51,616 nt of DNA from TTA-H9 sp002071415 (GTDB taxonomy: Bacteria; Bacteroidota; Bacteroidia; Bacteroidales; TTA-H9), in NCBI GenBank assembly GCA_035411425.1, contig DAONSX010000011.1, forward strand, positions 1 to 51,616, in the 5' to 3' direction. The translations under genes were made by a program, and so were the position numbers. Positions within the stretch are counted from its first letter, which is position 1, and the number at the start of each line of letters is the position of its first letter. This document shows positions 7,994 through 16,605 of the stretch, one piece after another. The notes below the pieces were generated by a model. The model was not told the origin of the DNA and searched no databases. It saw nothing but the letters and a program-made list of their open reading frames with translations.

Positions 7994-9982
7994 ATGAAAA
8001 CCAAACTTACCATAATTCTTTCCCTCGTTTTGGGCCTTGGAATATTAAATTCTGGAAAAGCTCAACAAGTTTTCGAAAGAGGGTCGTATCGCTGTCATCT
8101 CGATAAAATAAAAAAATATTCTACTGAATACTTTCGCAACGAAGAGAAAAATTATTTCCCCAAGTCGTTCGATGTTTTGAAATATCAACTCGATGTTGAT
8201 ATCTGGTCGTGCTACCAATCGCCTTACTCGCATGCTTTCGACGGTAAGCTGGTCATTACCTTGAAAGCCGACAGTTTGCTCGATCATGTAAAGCTGAATG
8301 CAGTGAATTCATCTCTTCAAATTCAGGAAGTTAGTATTGCTGCCTCCACCTTCACCCACAGCGGTAACATCCTTACCATCAATCTCGATACTACTATGAT
8401 ACCGGGCGACACCTTTCAGATTGCCATAAAATATCATCATAACAATGTAAATGACTACGCCTTCTATGCTAAGAATGGCTTTGTATTTACCGATTGTGAA
8501 CCCGAAGGTGCCCGCTGCTGGTTTCCCTGTTACGACCGGACATCTGATAAGGCCCAATGGGAATTGACCGCTAAAGTACCTTCCAATGTAAAACTTGGAA
8601 GTAACGGTATATTGCAAGATTCGGTCAAAATTGCTGATACTATCTATTATACTTGGAAAAGTGATGAAAACGTGGCTACGTATCTCATTGCCCTCACTTC
8701 GAGAACCAATTACAACCTCAAGATCATAAATTATACGAATCCTAACGACACATCCGAGCATTTCCCCTTCAGGTTCTATTACAATCAAGGCGAAAATCCT
8801 CAAAATATCATCAATGTTATAGATGATGTAACAACTTATTTTAGTTCAACTTTTTGCAAGCATCCCTTTCCCAAGAATGGATTTGCAAGCCTGAACGACG
8901 AATTTCAATGGGGTGGAATGGAGAACCAGACTCTTACGAGCATTTGTCCCAATTGCTGGGACGAAAGCCTCATTGTACATGAATTTTCACATCAGTGGTT
9001 TGGCGATATGATAACTTGTGCAACCTGGGCCGATATCTGGCTTAACGAAGGATTTGCCACCTTTAGCGAAAGTCTCTGGCTGGGAGAAAAATCGGGTTAT
9101 AATGCTTACAAACAGGATGTGCTTCAAAATGCTTCCTATTATCTATCAGCTAACCCACATTGGCCTATTTCTGATCCAAGTTGGGCTATTACTACTCCCT
9201 CCTCTGATATATTGTTCAACTATGCCATAACTTACTGTAAAGGCGCTTGTGTACTTCATCAGCTAAGATATACTTTGGGCGATTCAATATTTTTCAATAT
9301 TATTCACCAATATGCCCATGATTCATCGTTTCGATACCAATCAGCTACTATCCCTGACTTCATCAATATTGTAAACTCAGTTACGGGTGAAGATTATCAA
9401 TGGTTTTTCGATGAATGGATATATATGCCCAATCATCCTATTTACCAAAATTATTACAGCATCACGCAAATTGACGATCAACATTGGGGATTATATTTAG
9501 AAGTTAATCAAACTCAAACCAATACGGGATTCTTTAAAATGCCAATCACTATAAGGATTGTGGGACTAAATGAACTCGATACTCTGATCAGAGTAATGAA
9601 TGATGTAAATCACCAGGGATTCTCGTTTATTTTCGATAAAAAACCCATCGGCGTTTACTTTGATCCCAACAGTGATATTGTGCTTAAACAAGCCTCAATT
9701 GCTGTTGGTATTGCCCAACCCCTCTCTGAGAGATTTACGGTTTCGGAAATCTATCCTAATCCTGTCCAGCATGAATTATACATGAATATTTCCGTTAATA
9801 AAGCCTCTCTGTCTGAAATCAATATCTTTAATGTTTCTGGCACTAAGGTTTATACCAATATGTACAATTTATTACCCGGTTTTCAAACTTTAAGACTTAA
9901 TATTTCAAGCCTACCATCAGGCATATATTTCATCGAAATAAATTGGGAGGGCAAAAAAGTTCAACGAAAATTTGTGCATTAA
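7994..9982 (+). CDS. Secreted M1-family aminopeptidase with T9SS sorting domain
   Basis: A 662-residue exported zinc metallopeptidase. Residues 1-24 are a Sec signal peptide ending in SGKAQ. The M1 catalytic domain carries the substrate-recognition loop GGMEN at residues 307-311. The zinc site is HEFSH (His329, Glu330, His333) with Glu352 eighteen residues further on, the exact HExxH-x18-E spacing. The final ~80 residues form a type A Por secretion (T9SS) C-terminal domain: YPNPVQHELYM, then a beta-sandwich with the LPSGIYFIEI signature and a basic end VQRKFVH. The protein is therefore probably exported through the type IX system, with the tail removed or used as an anchor. Likely role: release of N-terminal amino acids from external peptides. 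It has its own promoter and is unlinked to the riboswitch gene downstream. Confidence 0.92.
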   Translation: MKTKLTIILSLVLGLGILNSGKAQQVFERGSYRCHLDKIKKYSTEYFRNEEKNYFPKSFDVLKYQLDVDIWSCYQSPYSHAFDGKLVITLKADSLLDHVKLNAVNSSLQIQEVSIAASTFTHSGNILTINLDTTMIPGDTFQIAIKYHHNNVNDYAFYAKNGFVFTDCEPEGARCWFPCYDRTSDKAQWELTAKVPSNVKLGSNGILQDSVKIADTIYYTWKSDENVATYLIALTSRTNYNLKIINYTNPNDTSEHFPFRFYYNQGENPQNIINVIDDVTTYFSSTFCKHPFPKNGFASLNDEFQWGGMENQTLTSICPNCWDESLIVHEFSHQWFGDMITCATWADIWLNEGFATFSESLWLGEKSGYNAYKQDVLQNASYYLSANPHWPISDPSWAITTPSSDILFNYAITYCKGACVLHQLRYTLGDSIFFNIIHQYAHDSSFRYQSATIPDFINIVNSVTGEDYQWFFDEWIYMPNHPIYQNYYSITQIDDQHWGLYLEVNQTQTNTGFFKMPITIRIVGLNELDTLIRVMNDVNHQGFSFIFDKKPIGVYFDPNSDIVLKQASIAVGIAQPLSERFTVSEIYPNPVQHELYMNISVNKASLSEINIFNVSGTKVYTNMYNLLPGFQTLRLNISSLPSGIYFIEINWEGKKVQRKFVH

Positions 9983-9994
9983 AACAAATCACAT

Positions 9995-10023
9995 TGTTGG
10001 CAATAAAATTTCTTTATTTTTGC
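9995..10023 (+). promoter_or_regulatory. Promoter for the FMN-riboswitch transcript
   Basis: TTG at 9995-9997 and TATTTTTG at 10016-10023 are separated by 18 bases, matching the Bacteroidota promoter pattern with a perfect TAnnTTTG box. Initiation would fall about 10030, exactly at the first base of the riboswitch P1 helix, which supports both calls. Confidence 0.75.
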
Positions 10024-10030
10024 AGCGATT

Positions 10031-10138
10031 TTCTTCAGGGCAGGGTGAAATTCCCGATCGGCGGTAAAGTCCGCAACTCCCCAAAGGGACTGAACCGGTG
10101 AAACTCCGGTACCGACAGTCAAAGTCTGGATGGAAGAA
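10031..10138 (+). promoter_or_regulatory. FMN riboswitch (RFN element) aptamer
   Basis: The conserved RFN sequence blocks are all present in order. AGGGTGAAATTCCC and CGGCGGTAAAGTCCGC open the element. CCGGTGAAACTCCGGT with ACCGACAGTCAAAGTCTGG follows, and GATGGAAGAAGAAA closes it. TTCTTC at 10031-10036 pairs with GAAGAA at the 3' edge to form P1. The aptamer binds flavin mononucleotide and normally turns off expression when FMN is plentiful. Here it precedes an intrinsic terminator and then a TonB-dependent receptor, not rib biosynthesis genes. Confidence 0.97.
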
Positions 10139-10193
10139 GAAATGTCAAACGCACTATTCTTTTGGTGCTCCATTGCTCGGTAAAGATCATTCT

Positions 10194-10222
10194 GCCCTGA
10201 AACAAATCAGGGCATTTTTATT
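10194..10222 (+). terminator. Riboswitch-controlled intrinsic terminator
   Basis: GCCCTGA (10194-10200) and TCAGGGC (10207-10213) form a perfect 7-bp stem with loop AACAAA, followed by ATTTTTATT. The 5' arm, extended as CTGCCCTGA (10192-10200), is also exactly complementary to TCAGGGCAG at 10035-10043 in the aptamer. Antiterminator and terminator are therefore mutually exclusive. Confidence 0.9.
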
Positions 10223-10232
10223 ATCAAGCAAT

Positions 10233-12812
10233 ATGAAAACACAAATTTCTTATTTATTCACTCTGATCATGCTTGCATTCAGTTGGCAGGCATTTGCTCA
10301 AACGGTTATTCAAGGTAGAATTTGCGACTTCGACACGCATCAACCCTTATCGGGTACCGACATCACTGTGGAATCGACTGGAGAAGGCACAGTAAGCAAC
10401 TCAAAGGGTGAGTTTACGCTGATCACCAAAATGGAAAAAGGGCGTTTGCTCATCAGCCATATTGGATTCCAAAACGAAACGATCAATTTCGATGCAAGCC
10501 AAGGAAATATCATTAAATTGAACGAAATATCTTTAAGGCGATTGGTAATCAACCTTTCACCTGTAAATATCCTGGCTTTTACTGTACGCGAACAAACCGA
10601 TCCCGTAACCGTAAATTCCATCAATCGAAAAATGATTCATCAAATTTCAGGGGATCATTCCTATCCAGAAATCATGCGGATGATGCCTGGGGTTTACTCG
10701 AGCCGTACAGGCGGTGGGGTAGGTGATGCAGCCATCAATATCAGAGGTTTCAAACAAGAAAACCTTGCTTTGACCCTGAATGGAATTCCTATTGGAAGCG
10801 TTGAAAATGGACTGGTATATTGGTCGAATTGGGACGGGCTGCAAGAGGCCACTGAAAATATTCAAGTTCAGAAAGGGATAGGAGCCTCAGTTTTGGTGAA
10901 TAATTCACTAGGAGGCACTATCAATATTATTACCAATGCAGATCCTTCATTAACTGGAGGAATGTTAAGCACTTCAATAACGGATTATGGACTGCAACGT
11001 ACTTCTTTTAAATATTCTAGCGGAATCAACCCCAATGGATTAAGCATCAGCTTTATGGGATCGCATACCACAGGACAAGGCTATGTAGATGGAACTCAAG
11101 TAAATGGATTTGCTTATTATTTATCTATCAGCAAACAATTGAATCCATCTCACCTTTTCACCTTCAATGCTATTGGTTCACCTGAACGACATGGACAAAG
11201 AAGCACTTTGTTATCGTATGCCGAAATCGAAGAAAGAGGAATCAAGTACAATAAGGATTGGGGAACTTATGGAGGAATACGCAAGAATCTTGCCGAGAAC
11301 TTCTATCATAAGCCACTTTTAAATTTAAACCACTATTGGACTATCAGTAATAAAGCCTCTCTTTCAACTTCGGCCTATTTCAGCTATGGGAAAGGAGGAG
11401 GCAATTGGGCCGAAAACTTCAGTGGGAAAAACGTATTCGAATATCAGACGCCTTCGGGCCAAGTCGACTGGGATGCCATTGCCAGAGATAATCTCACCCA
11501 TCAGGATATCTATATTACACCCCAAGGCGATACATTGCGCCATTTTGCAAAAAACTCCCAAACCCTTTTCCTTGCTTCACATTACTGGGCAGGACTTATC
11601 TCGGCTTATAGTTATAAACCTAACGATCAAATAATTCTCACTACCGGAATCCATGCACGTTATTTCAAAAGCTGGCTATGGGAAGAAATTTACGACTTGC
11701 TGGGAGCACAATATTTTATCGATGATTATGCTTGGGCTATTGAAAGTCGGCAGGGAAGAAACATTTTGAAAAAAAGAGGAGACACGACGAGAATTGATAA
11801 CGGGGCTGTTGTTGGACTGGCTTCGGGCTTTGTACGGGCAAATTATGAACAAGGCGATCTGTCGGGATTGCTATCATTCGGACTCAACTACAATACCTAT
11901 CAAAGAGAGGATCGCTACAATTATCCCACACATCCGGCAAGTTCCATCGTCAATAAAACCGGATACGAGCTGAAAGCCGGCATGGCGTATGCATTCAACT
12001 CACAATTACGAGTTTACTTCAACGGAGGTTATACTTCGAGAGCCCCTTACTACAAGTTCGTGTTCCCCAACTTTAACAATAATCCAGCTCAAAACCTCAA
12101 GAACGAAAAAATTACTTCGCTAGAAGTTGGAATGGGATGGCAAAAAAACGACTTCAACCTCAACCTCGCGGGATATTATGTGGCATGGCAGGACAAATCA
12201 CTCCTTTCAAACGAATATAAACTGATCGATAATCAAACTACAACCCGCTCGCTGGTTACAGGTCTGGATGCATTGCATGAGGGTATAGAAGCCGAAGCCC
12301 ATTATTCGGCATTGAAATCTAATCTGAATCTTTCGGCTTTTGTTTCTGTTGGGAACTGGAAATGGCAAAACAATGTGGATGCAAAAATATTCAACAACGA
12401 AAATCAGTTGATCGACAGTGTAAAGGTTTATGCGGAAGGTTTGTATGTGGGTGATGCGCCACAGTTTCAAGCCGGAGTTTCGGCGCTGATTCATTTCCTG
12501 AATCAATTCGATTTTCACCTGTCTTATATCTGGAACGACCGATTTTACGCCGATTTCGACCCCGCCCTAAGGACAAAACCCGAAGATGCTCAGTCATGGC
12601 GAATTCCCGGATATGGATTAACCGATGTTCGCTTGGGATTTCATTTCGAAATGATGGGAATGGAAACTGAGCTGGCGCTGGCTTGCAATAACCTTTTCGA
12701 TGTGGAGTACATCACCCGTGGAAACGATGGAATTCATCATAATAAGGAAACCTTCAGGGGCTACTGGGGACCGGGAAGAACCTTTAAGTTAAGCCTCGAA
12801 ATAAAATTTTAA
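10233..12812 (+). CDS. TonB-dependent outer-membrane receptor, probable flavin importer
   Basis: An 859-residue TonB-dependent receptor. The start chosen is ATG 10233, which follows the riboswitch terminator and gives the signal peptide MKTQISYLFTLIMLAF ending in FAQ; an upstream in-frame start at 10098 lies inside the aptamer and is rejected. The order is a CarboxypepD_reg-like domain (about residues 22-100), then the plug (SYPEIMRMMPGVYSS, INIRGF, GGTINIITN), then a 22-strand barrel ending in the aromatic C-terminus FKLSLEIKF. No SusD partner follows. Because an FMN riboswitch controls it, the substrate is inferred to be riboflavin or another flavin carried across the outer membrane with TonB-ExbBD energy. 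Receptor class is certain; substrate is inference from regulation. Confidence 0.9.
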   Translation: MKTQISYLFTLIMLAFSWQAFAQTVIQGRICDFDTHQPLSGTDITVESTGEGTVSNSKGEFTLITKMEKGRLLISHIGFQNETINFDASQGNIIKLNEISLRRLVINLSPVNILAFTVREQTDPVTVNSINRKMIHQISGDHSYPEIMRMMPGVYSSRTGGGVGDAAINIRGFKQENLALTLNGIPIGSVENGLVYWSNWDGLQEATENIQVQKGIGASVLVNNSLGGTINIITNADPSLTGGMLSTSITDYGLQRTSFKYSSGINPNGLSISFMGSHTTGQGYVDGTQVNGFAYYLSISKQLNPSHLFTFNAIGSPERHGQRSTLLSYAEIEERGIKYNKDWGTYGGIRKNLAENFYHKPLLNLNHYWTISNKASLSTSAYFSYGKGGGNWAENFSGKNVFEYQTPSGQVDWDAIARDNLTHQDIYITPQGDTLRHFAKNSQTLFLASHYWAGLISAYSYKPNDQIILTTGIHARYFKSWLWEEIYDLLGAQYFIDDYAWAIESRQGRNILKKRGDTTRIDNGAVVGLASGFVRANYEQGDLSGLLSFGLNYNTYQREDRYNYPTHPASSIVNKTGYELKAGMAYAFNSQLRVYFNGGYTSRAPYYKFVFPNFNNNPAQNLKNEKITSLEVGMGWQKNDFNLNLAGYYVAWQDKSLLSNEYKLIDNQTTTRSLVTGLDALHEGIEAEAHYSALKSNLNLSAFVSVGNWKWQNNVDAKIFNNENQLIDSVKVYAEGLYVGDAPQFQAGVSALIHFLNQFDFHLSYIWNDRFYADFDPALRTKPEDAQSWRIPGYGLTDVRLGFHFEMMGMETELALACNNLFDVEYITRGNDGIHHNKETFRGYWGPGRTFKLSLEIKF

Positions 12813-13354
12813 TCCTTATTGACACCTGACACTTAAAACAATAGGCGTCAATCTCATTGGGATATAACTATTTATTTATTGATAAACAGGTAGTTAAGGA
12901 ATAACTCCCTGACTGATTCTCTCATTATACTCATTTATAATCAATCATCTCTATTTAGAATGATTCCAATATTAAATTTTTCATTTTTGGTTTGCCCATT
13001 TGAAAAATTCCTTTAATTTAGACGGTGGGAAAAACTCCCTCCAAATACTTTAATAAATTGAAAAACAAATGATTATATTAATAATTCATTATTATGCCTT
13101 TATGATAGATAAACCTTTATTTTAACAGAATATTTATCTCTTGAGATGAATAGAAGTGCAAAATAAAACTTTGAAAACCAAACCAAAACGAGTTTCAAGA
13201 AAAGTGTATACACAAAGAATTGAAAAATGCAAGGAGGAAAAGGCTTTTTTTTCAAAAATTTTACACACAATTTTGTTGAAGACTTTTGGAGAGGGGGCAC
13301 AAATGAGCAAAATTGTATTTATTGAACTGAATGATAACTTAAAAATATCAACGA
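12813..13354 (+). other. AT-rich region upstream of dnaA with DnaA-box-like sites
   Basis: About 540 bases without a supportable gene and strongly AT-rich, notably around 13030-13140. TTTTACACA at 13259-13267 fits the DnaA-box consensus TTWTNCACA exactly. GTATACACA at 13207-13215 differs from TTATACACA at one base. These could be part of an origin or serve dnaA autoregulation; with only two boxes neither can be decided. An open frame across 13156-13368 covers these sites but runs past the dnaA start in another frame and looks spurious. Confidence 0.4.
12818..12852. repeat. Imperfect inverted repeat after the TonB receptor gene
   Basis: ATTGACACCT (12818-12827) and AGGCGTCAAT (12843-12852) can pair over 10 positions with one mismatch and a 15-base loop. 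It is five bases beyond the receptor stop and could cap the mRNA 3' end, but no T-tract follows, so it is not called a terminator. Confidence 0.35.
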
Positions 13355-14818
13355 ATGTATATGGATAGACACGAAACTAAAACCAATGAGGCCCGAGAAA
13401 AATGGGCAAAGTGTATGAAAGTCATCGAGGATAATATTCCTCCGGCAAGTTTCAAGACTTGGTTTATTCCCATCGAGCCGCTGAAGTTTGAGAATAATGT
13501 CTTAACCATTCAGGTTCCGAGTCAATTTTTCTATGAATGGCTCGAGGAGCACTATATAGACCTTTTGAAAAAGACAATCAGAAAAGAATTGGGACCTGAT
13601 TGCCGTCTGGAATACAGCATCATCATGGATAATTGCTATCCGTTATCCGATAACATAACCATGCGTTTGCCCGCTTCGAATCGGAATACCATCGAAAATC
13701 CCGATGTAAGCATTCCTATCGACATTAATCCTGATGGCTTGGCCAGAGAAATTCCCAACCCTTTTATCATACCAGGTTTAAAGAAAATCAAGATTCAATC
13801 ACAATTAATCGATACTCTGTCATTTGAAAATTTTGTAGAAGGCGACTGCAACCAATTAGCTCGTTCGGCTGGATATGCCATTGCTCAGAATCCGGGCAAA
13901 ACCTCCTTTAATCCTTTTTTTATTTACAGTGCTGTAGGTTTGGGAAAAACTCATCTTGCCCATGCTATTGGCCTGCAGTCGAAGGTAAATTTTCCCGATA
14001 AGACGATACTTTACGTTACTGCCGAACAATTTCAGCATCAGTTTACCGACGCAGTACGGAACAATACTTCCAACGACTTCATGAACTTCTACCAAATGAT
14101 CGATGTTTTGCTGATCGACGATATTCAATTTTTGGCTGGAAAGCAAAAAACTCAGGATGTATTCTTCCACATTTTCAATCATTTGCATTTAAAAGGGAAA
14201 CAGATCGTTATTACCTCCGACAAACCGCCGATAGAGCTTGCTGGTATTGAAGACCGTCTGCTTTCTCGATTCAAATGGGGTTTGGCCGCCGATATACAAA
14301 CACCTGATTTTGAAACACGTGTGGCAATACTTCAGAAAAAAATATATAATGAAGGCCTTGTAATACCCGAAGATGTAGTCGAATACATTGCCGCCAACAT
14401 TACCACCAATGTGCGTGAACTCGAGGGAGCTCTTACATCGGTTGTTGCCCAGTCGGCACTCAATAAAAAGGCGATTTCGCTCGAGTTGGCACGAAAAATC
14501 ATCGATAAATTCGTGATTTGCACTACCAAGGAAATCTCTATGGATTACATTCAAAAAGTGGTATGCGATTATTTCAATATCAGTATCGAACAGCTCAAGA
14601 GCAAGTCACGCAAGCGCTCCATCGTTCAGGCACGCCAGCTTGTCATGTATTTTGCAAAGGAATATACAACATCTTCTTTAGCAGCTATTGGGCTTCAATG
14701 TGGCAACAAAGACCACTCGACTGTATTGCATGCCTGCCGAACTGTAAAAAATCTGTTTGAAACCGATAGAACCTTTAAACAATATTATACTGATATTGAA
14801 AGGAAAATAAAGATTTAA
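13355..14818 (+). CDS. dnaA: Chromosomal replication initiator DnaA
   Basis: A 487-residue DnaA, the AAA+ protein that binds DnaA boxes and opens the origin. Domain I is at the N-terminus (WAKCMKVIEDNIPPASFKTWF), followed by a linker. The AAA+ core has Walker A SAVGLGKTH with Lys198-Thr199 and Walker B VLLIDDIQF with Asp255-Asp256, and an arginine-finger region EDRLLSRFKWG. Domain IV carries the DNA-binding signature CGNKDHSTVLHACRTV. The first Walker A position is Ser192 where Gly is usual. ATG 13361 is an equally plausible start, two codons downstream. The upstream region has DnaA-box-like sites. The dehydratase gene starts 11 bases after the stop. Identification is secure. Confidence 0.97.
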   Translation: MYMDRHETKTNEAREKWAKCMKVIEDNIPPASFKTWFIPIEPLKFENNVLTIQVPSQFFYEWLEEHYIDLLKKTIRKELGPDCRLEYSIIMDNCYPLSDNITMRLPASNRNTIENPDVSIPIDINPDGLAREIPNPFIIPGLKKIKIQSQLIDTLSFENFVEGDCNQLARSAGYAIAQNPGKTSFNPFFIYSAVGLGKTHLAHAIGLQSKVNFPDKTILYVTAEQFQHQFTDAVRNNTSNDFMNFYQMIDVLLIDDIQFLAGKQKTQDVFFHIFNHLHLKGKQIVITSDKPPIELAGIEDRLLSRFKWGLAADIQTPDFETRVAILQKKIYNEGLVIPEDVVEYIAANITTNVRELEGALTSVVAQSALNKKAISLELARKIIDKFVICTTKEISMDYIQKVVCDYFNISIEQLKSKSRKRSIVQARQLVMYFAKEYTTSSLAAIGLQCGNKDHSTVLHACRTVKNLFETDRTFKQYYTDIERKIKI

Positions 14819-14829
14819 ACCGAAACCGT

Positions 14830-15807
14830 ATGCTTCTCGAAAGCATTCCTCAACCTGTTGATATATATGAAGCTCACAAGCGTATTTCTCCGTACATTCA
14901 CCGAACACCTGTAATTACCAGCAAAACTCTGGATGAACTAAGCCAATGTAATCTTTTTTTCAAATGCGAGAATTTTCAGAAGGCAGGGGCGTTTAAATCG
15001 CGGGGAGCGTGCAATGCTGTTTTTTCGCTCGATGATGATGAAAGTGCAGGGGGAGTAGCAACCCATTCGTCGGGGAATCACGCTCAGGCCCTTGCCAGAG
15101 CCGCATTGCTTCGCGGAATAAAATCCTATATCGTTATGCCACGTACGGCCCCAATAGTTAAAATTGCTGCCGTAAAACATTATCAGGGCAAAATAACCTT
15201 CTGTGAACCCACTCTTGCTGCTCGTGAAGAAACCTTGAAAAACTTGCTTCAACAAACCAATGCCATCGAAATCCATCCCTACAACAATTATAGTGTTATT
15301 GCTGGGCAAGCCACCGCTACAATGGAAATTTTCGAAGAAATAGGTTGGCCTGACTTTTTAGTTGCCCCCGTGGGTGGAGGAGGATTATTGAGTGGTTCGA
15401 GCTTAGCTGTTCGTTATTTTTCGAATCATACCAAAACATTGGGAGCCGAACCTGAAGGCGCTGACGATGCTTATCTCTCCTTCCATAGTGGTATGATTGT
15501 CCCTTCCATTCATCCCGTAAGCATTGCCGATGGTTTGCTCACCTCACTGGGCTCGAGAACTTTTCCTGTTATTATAGAAAATGTTACTGAAATCCTGAGG
15601 GTTAGCGAAGAAAAAATCGTGAAGGCAATGCAATTGATCTGGGAAAGAATGAAAATAATTATAGAACCGTCGGCTGCCGTTTCGTTTGGGGCGGTTCTTC
15701 AATATCCGGAAATATTCCACAGTTCTAAGACTGTCATCATCCTTTCGGGTGGAAATGTCGATCTTGGTTGCCTTCCCTTTGCAGCCATCAAAGAAAATAT
15801 GAGATGA
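14830..15807 (+). CDS. PLP-dependent threonine/serine dehydratase or racemase (fold II)
   Basis: A 325-residue fold-type-II PLP enzyme related to threonine ammonia-lyase, serine racemase and threo-3-hydroxyaspartate ammonia-lyase. Lys56 in FQKAGAFKSRGA is the expected Schiff-base lysine. SSGNHAQAL is the substrate carboxylate loop, GGGGLLSG the phosphate-binding loop, and SGGNVDLG the C-terminal site that contacts the pyridine nitrogen. The absence of an ACT-type regulatory domain argues against the biosynthetic IlvA form. It would remove ammonia from L-serine or L-threonine to give a 2-oxo acid, or racemise serine; sequence alone does not decide. It follows dnaA by 11 bases, and its stop overlaps the next start (ATGA), implying coupling with the methyltransferase. 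Confidence 0.88.
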   Translation: MLLESIPQPVDIYEAHKRISPYIHRTPVITSKTLDELSQCNLFFKCENFQKAGAFKSRGACNAVFSLDDDESAGGVATHSSGNHAQALARAALLRGIKSYIVMPRTAPIVKIAAVKHYQGKITFCEPTLAAREETLKNLLQQTNAIEIHPYNNYSVIAGQATATMEIFEEIGWPDFLVAPVGGGGLLSGSSLAVRYFSNHTKTLGAEPEGADDAYLSFHSGMIVPSIHPVSIADGLLTSLGSRTFPVIIENVTEILRVSEEKIVKAMQLIWERMKIIIEPSAAVSFGAVLQYPEIFHSSKTVIILSGGNVDLGCLPFAAIKENMR

Positions 15808-16517
15808 GTAAAGGAAAATTATTTTTAATTCCCGCCCCTATTTCCATCAATTCGCCCTTTGGCTGGGATGTAAAAACCCTTTCGATTATCACGGAGATGC
15901 GATATTTTATTGTAGAAGAGATTCGCACCGCAAGAAAACTCCTGCGCAGGGTCATTCCCTCCTTCCCTATCGACGAATGCACATTCCAAATCCTTAATGA
16001 ACATACCCCACCGGCAGATATTCCCACTATGCTCCAACCCATGATGAAGGGACACGATATGGGATTGATGAGCGAAGGAGGAATTCCTTGCATTGCCGAT
16101 CCGGGGGCCGTTTTAGTTTGGATGGCTCACTGCAAAAATATTCAGGTTATCCCTTTACCGGGTTCTTCTTCTATTTTTTTAGCCTTAGCTGCATCAGGTT
16201 TCAACGGACAAAATTTCTGTTTTCATGGCTACCTGCCCGTCGAAAAAATTGCACGTAAACAACGAATAATTGAACTGGAACAAAAAGCAAAACATCAAAC
16301 CCAAATCTTTATCGAAACGCCCTACCGAAATATCTCTCTCTTGGGTTCAATCATGCAGTATTGCCAACCCACCACCAATTTATGCATTGCTTCAGGCCTA
16401 CTCTCCCCCAACGAATTTATAAAAACCATGGAAATAAAACAATGGAAAGCATTCACCCCTCCTATTCATCGAGTACCCGCAGTGTTTCTACTTGGAAATG
16501 TTTATCTTACGATATGA
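15804..16517 (+). CDS. RsmI-like SAM-dependent methyltransferase (short form)
   Basis: A 237-residue protein of the tetrapyrrole (corrin/porphyrin) methylase fold, closest in pattern to RsmI, which 2'-O-methylates C1402 of 16S rRNA. Visible motifs are LFLIPAPI at the N-terminus where RsmI has LYVVATPIGN, the glycine-containing MGLMSEGGIPCIADPGA, and PLPGSSSIFLALAASGF, which matches the RsmI loop. It lacks about 40 C-terminal residues of typical RsmI, as in short Bacteroidota paralogues. The ATG at 15804 was preferred over an upstream in-frame ATG (15768) because it starts directly at the conserved core and overlaps the previous stop as ATGA. RNA is the likely substrate; the exact base is uncertain. 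Confidence 0.82.
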   Translation: MSKGKLFLIPAPISINSPFGWDVKTLSIITEMRYFIVEEIRTARKLLRRVIPSFPIDECTFQILNEHTPPADIPTMLQPMMKGHDMGLMSEGGIPCIADPGAVLVWMAHCKNIQVIPLPGSSSIFLALAASGFNGQNFCFHGYLPVEKIARKQRIIELEQKAKHQTQIFIETPYRNISLLGSIMQYCQPTTNLCIASGLLSPNEFIKTMEIKQWKAFTPPIHRVPAVFLLGNVYLTI

Positions 16518-16532
16518 GGGAGCAATAAGAAA

Positions 16533-16561
16533 TTGCCTTAAGTAAAGTTTCCATATATTTG
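16533..16561 (+). promoter_or_regulatory. Promoter of the sphingolipid gene run
   Basis: TTG at 16533-16535, an 18-base spacer and TATATTTG at 16554-16561 give a perfect TAnnTTTG box. It lies 44 bases before the serine palmitoyltransferase start and marks the beginning of the lipid locus. Confidence 0.75.
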
Positions 16562-16605
16562 CCAGTTTTTGTCGAATCTTAACTAAAACCTATTATCAAG
16601 ACAGT

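Noticed and set aside
12818..12852. Intrinsic terminator after the TonB receptor
   Set aside because: The inverted repeat has a mismatch, a long loop and no T-tract, so it is listed only as a repeat.
13156..13368. 70-codon plus-strand ORF before dnaA
   Set aside because: It overlaps the dnaA start in another frame, is Lys-rich with no known motif and lies across DnaA-box-like AT-rich DNA.
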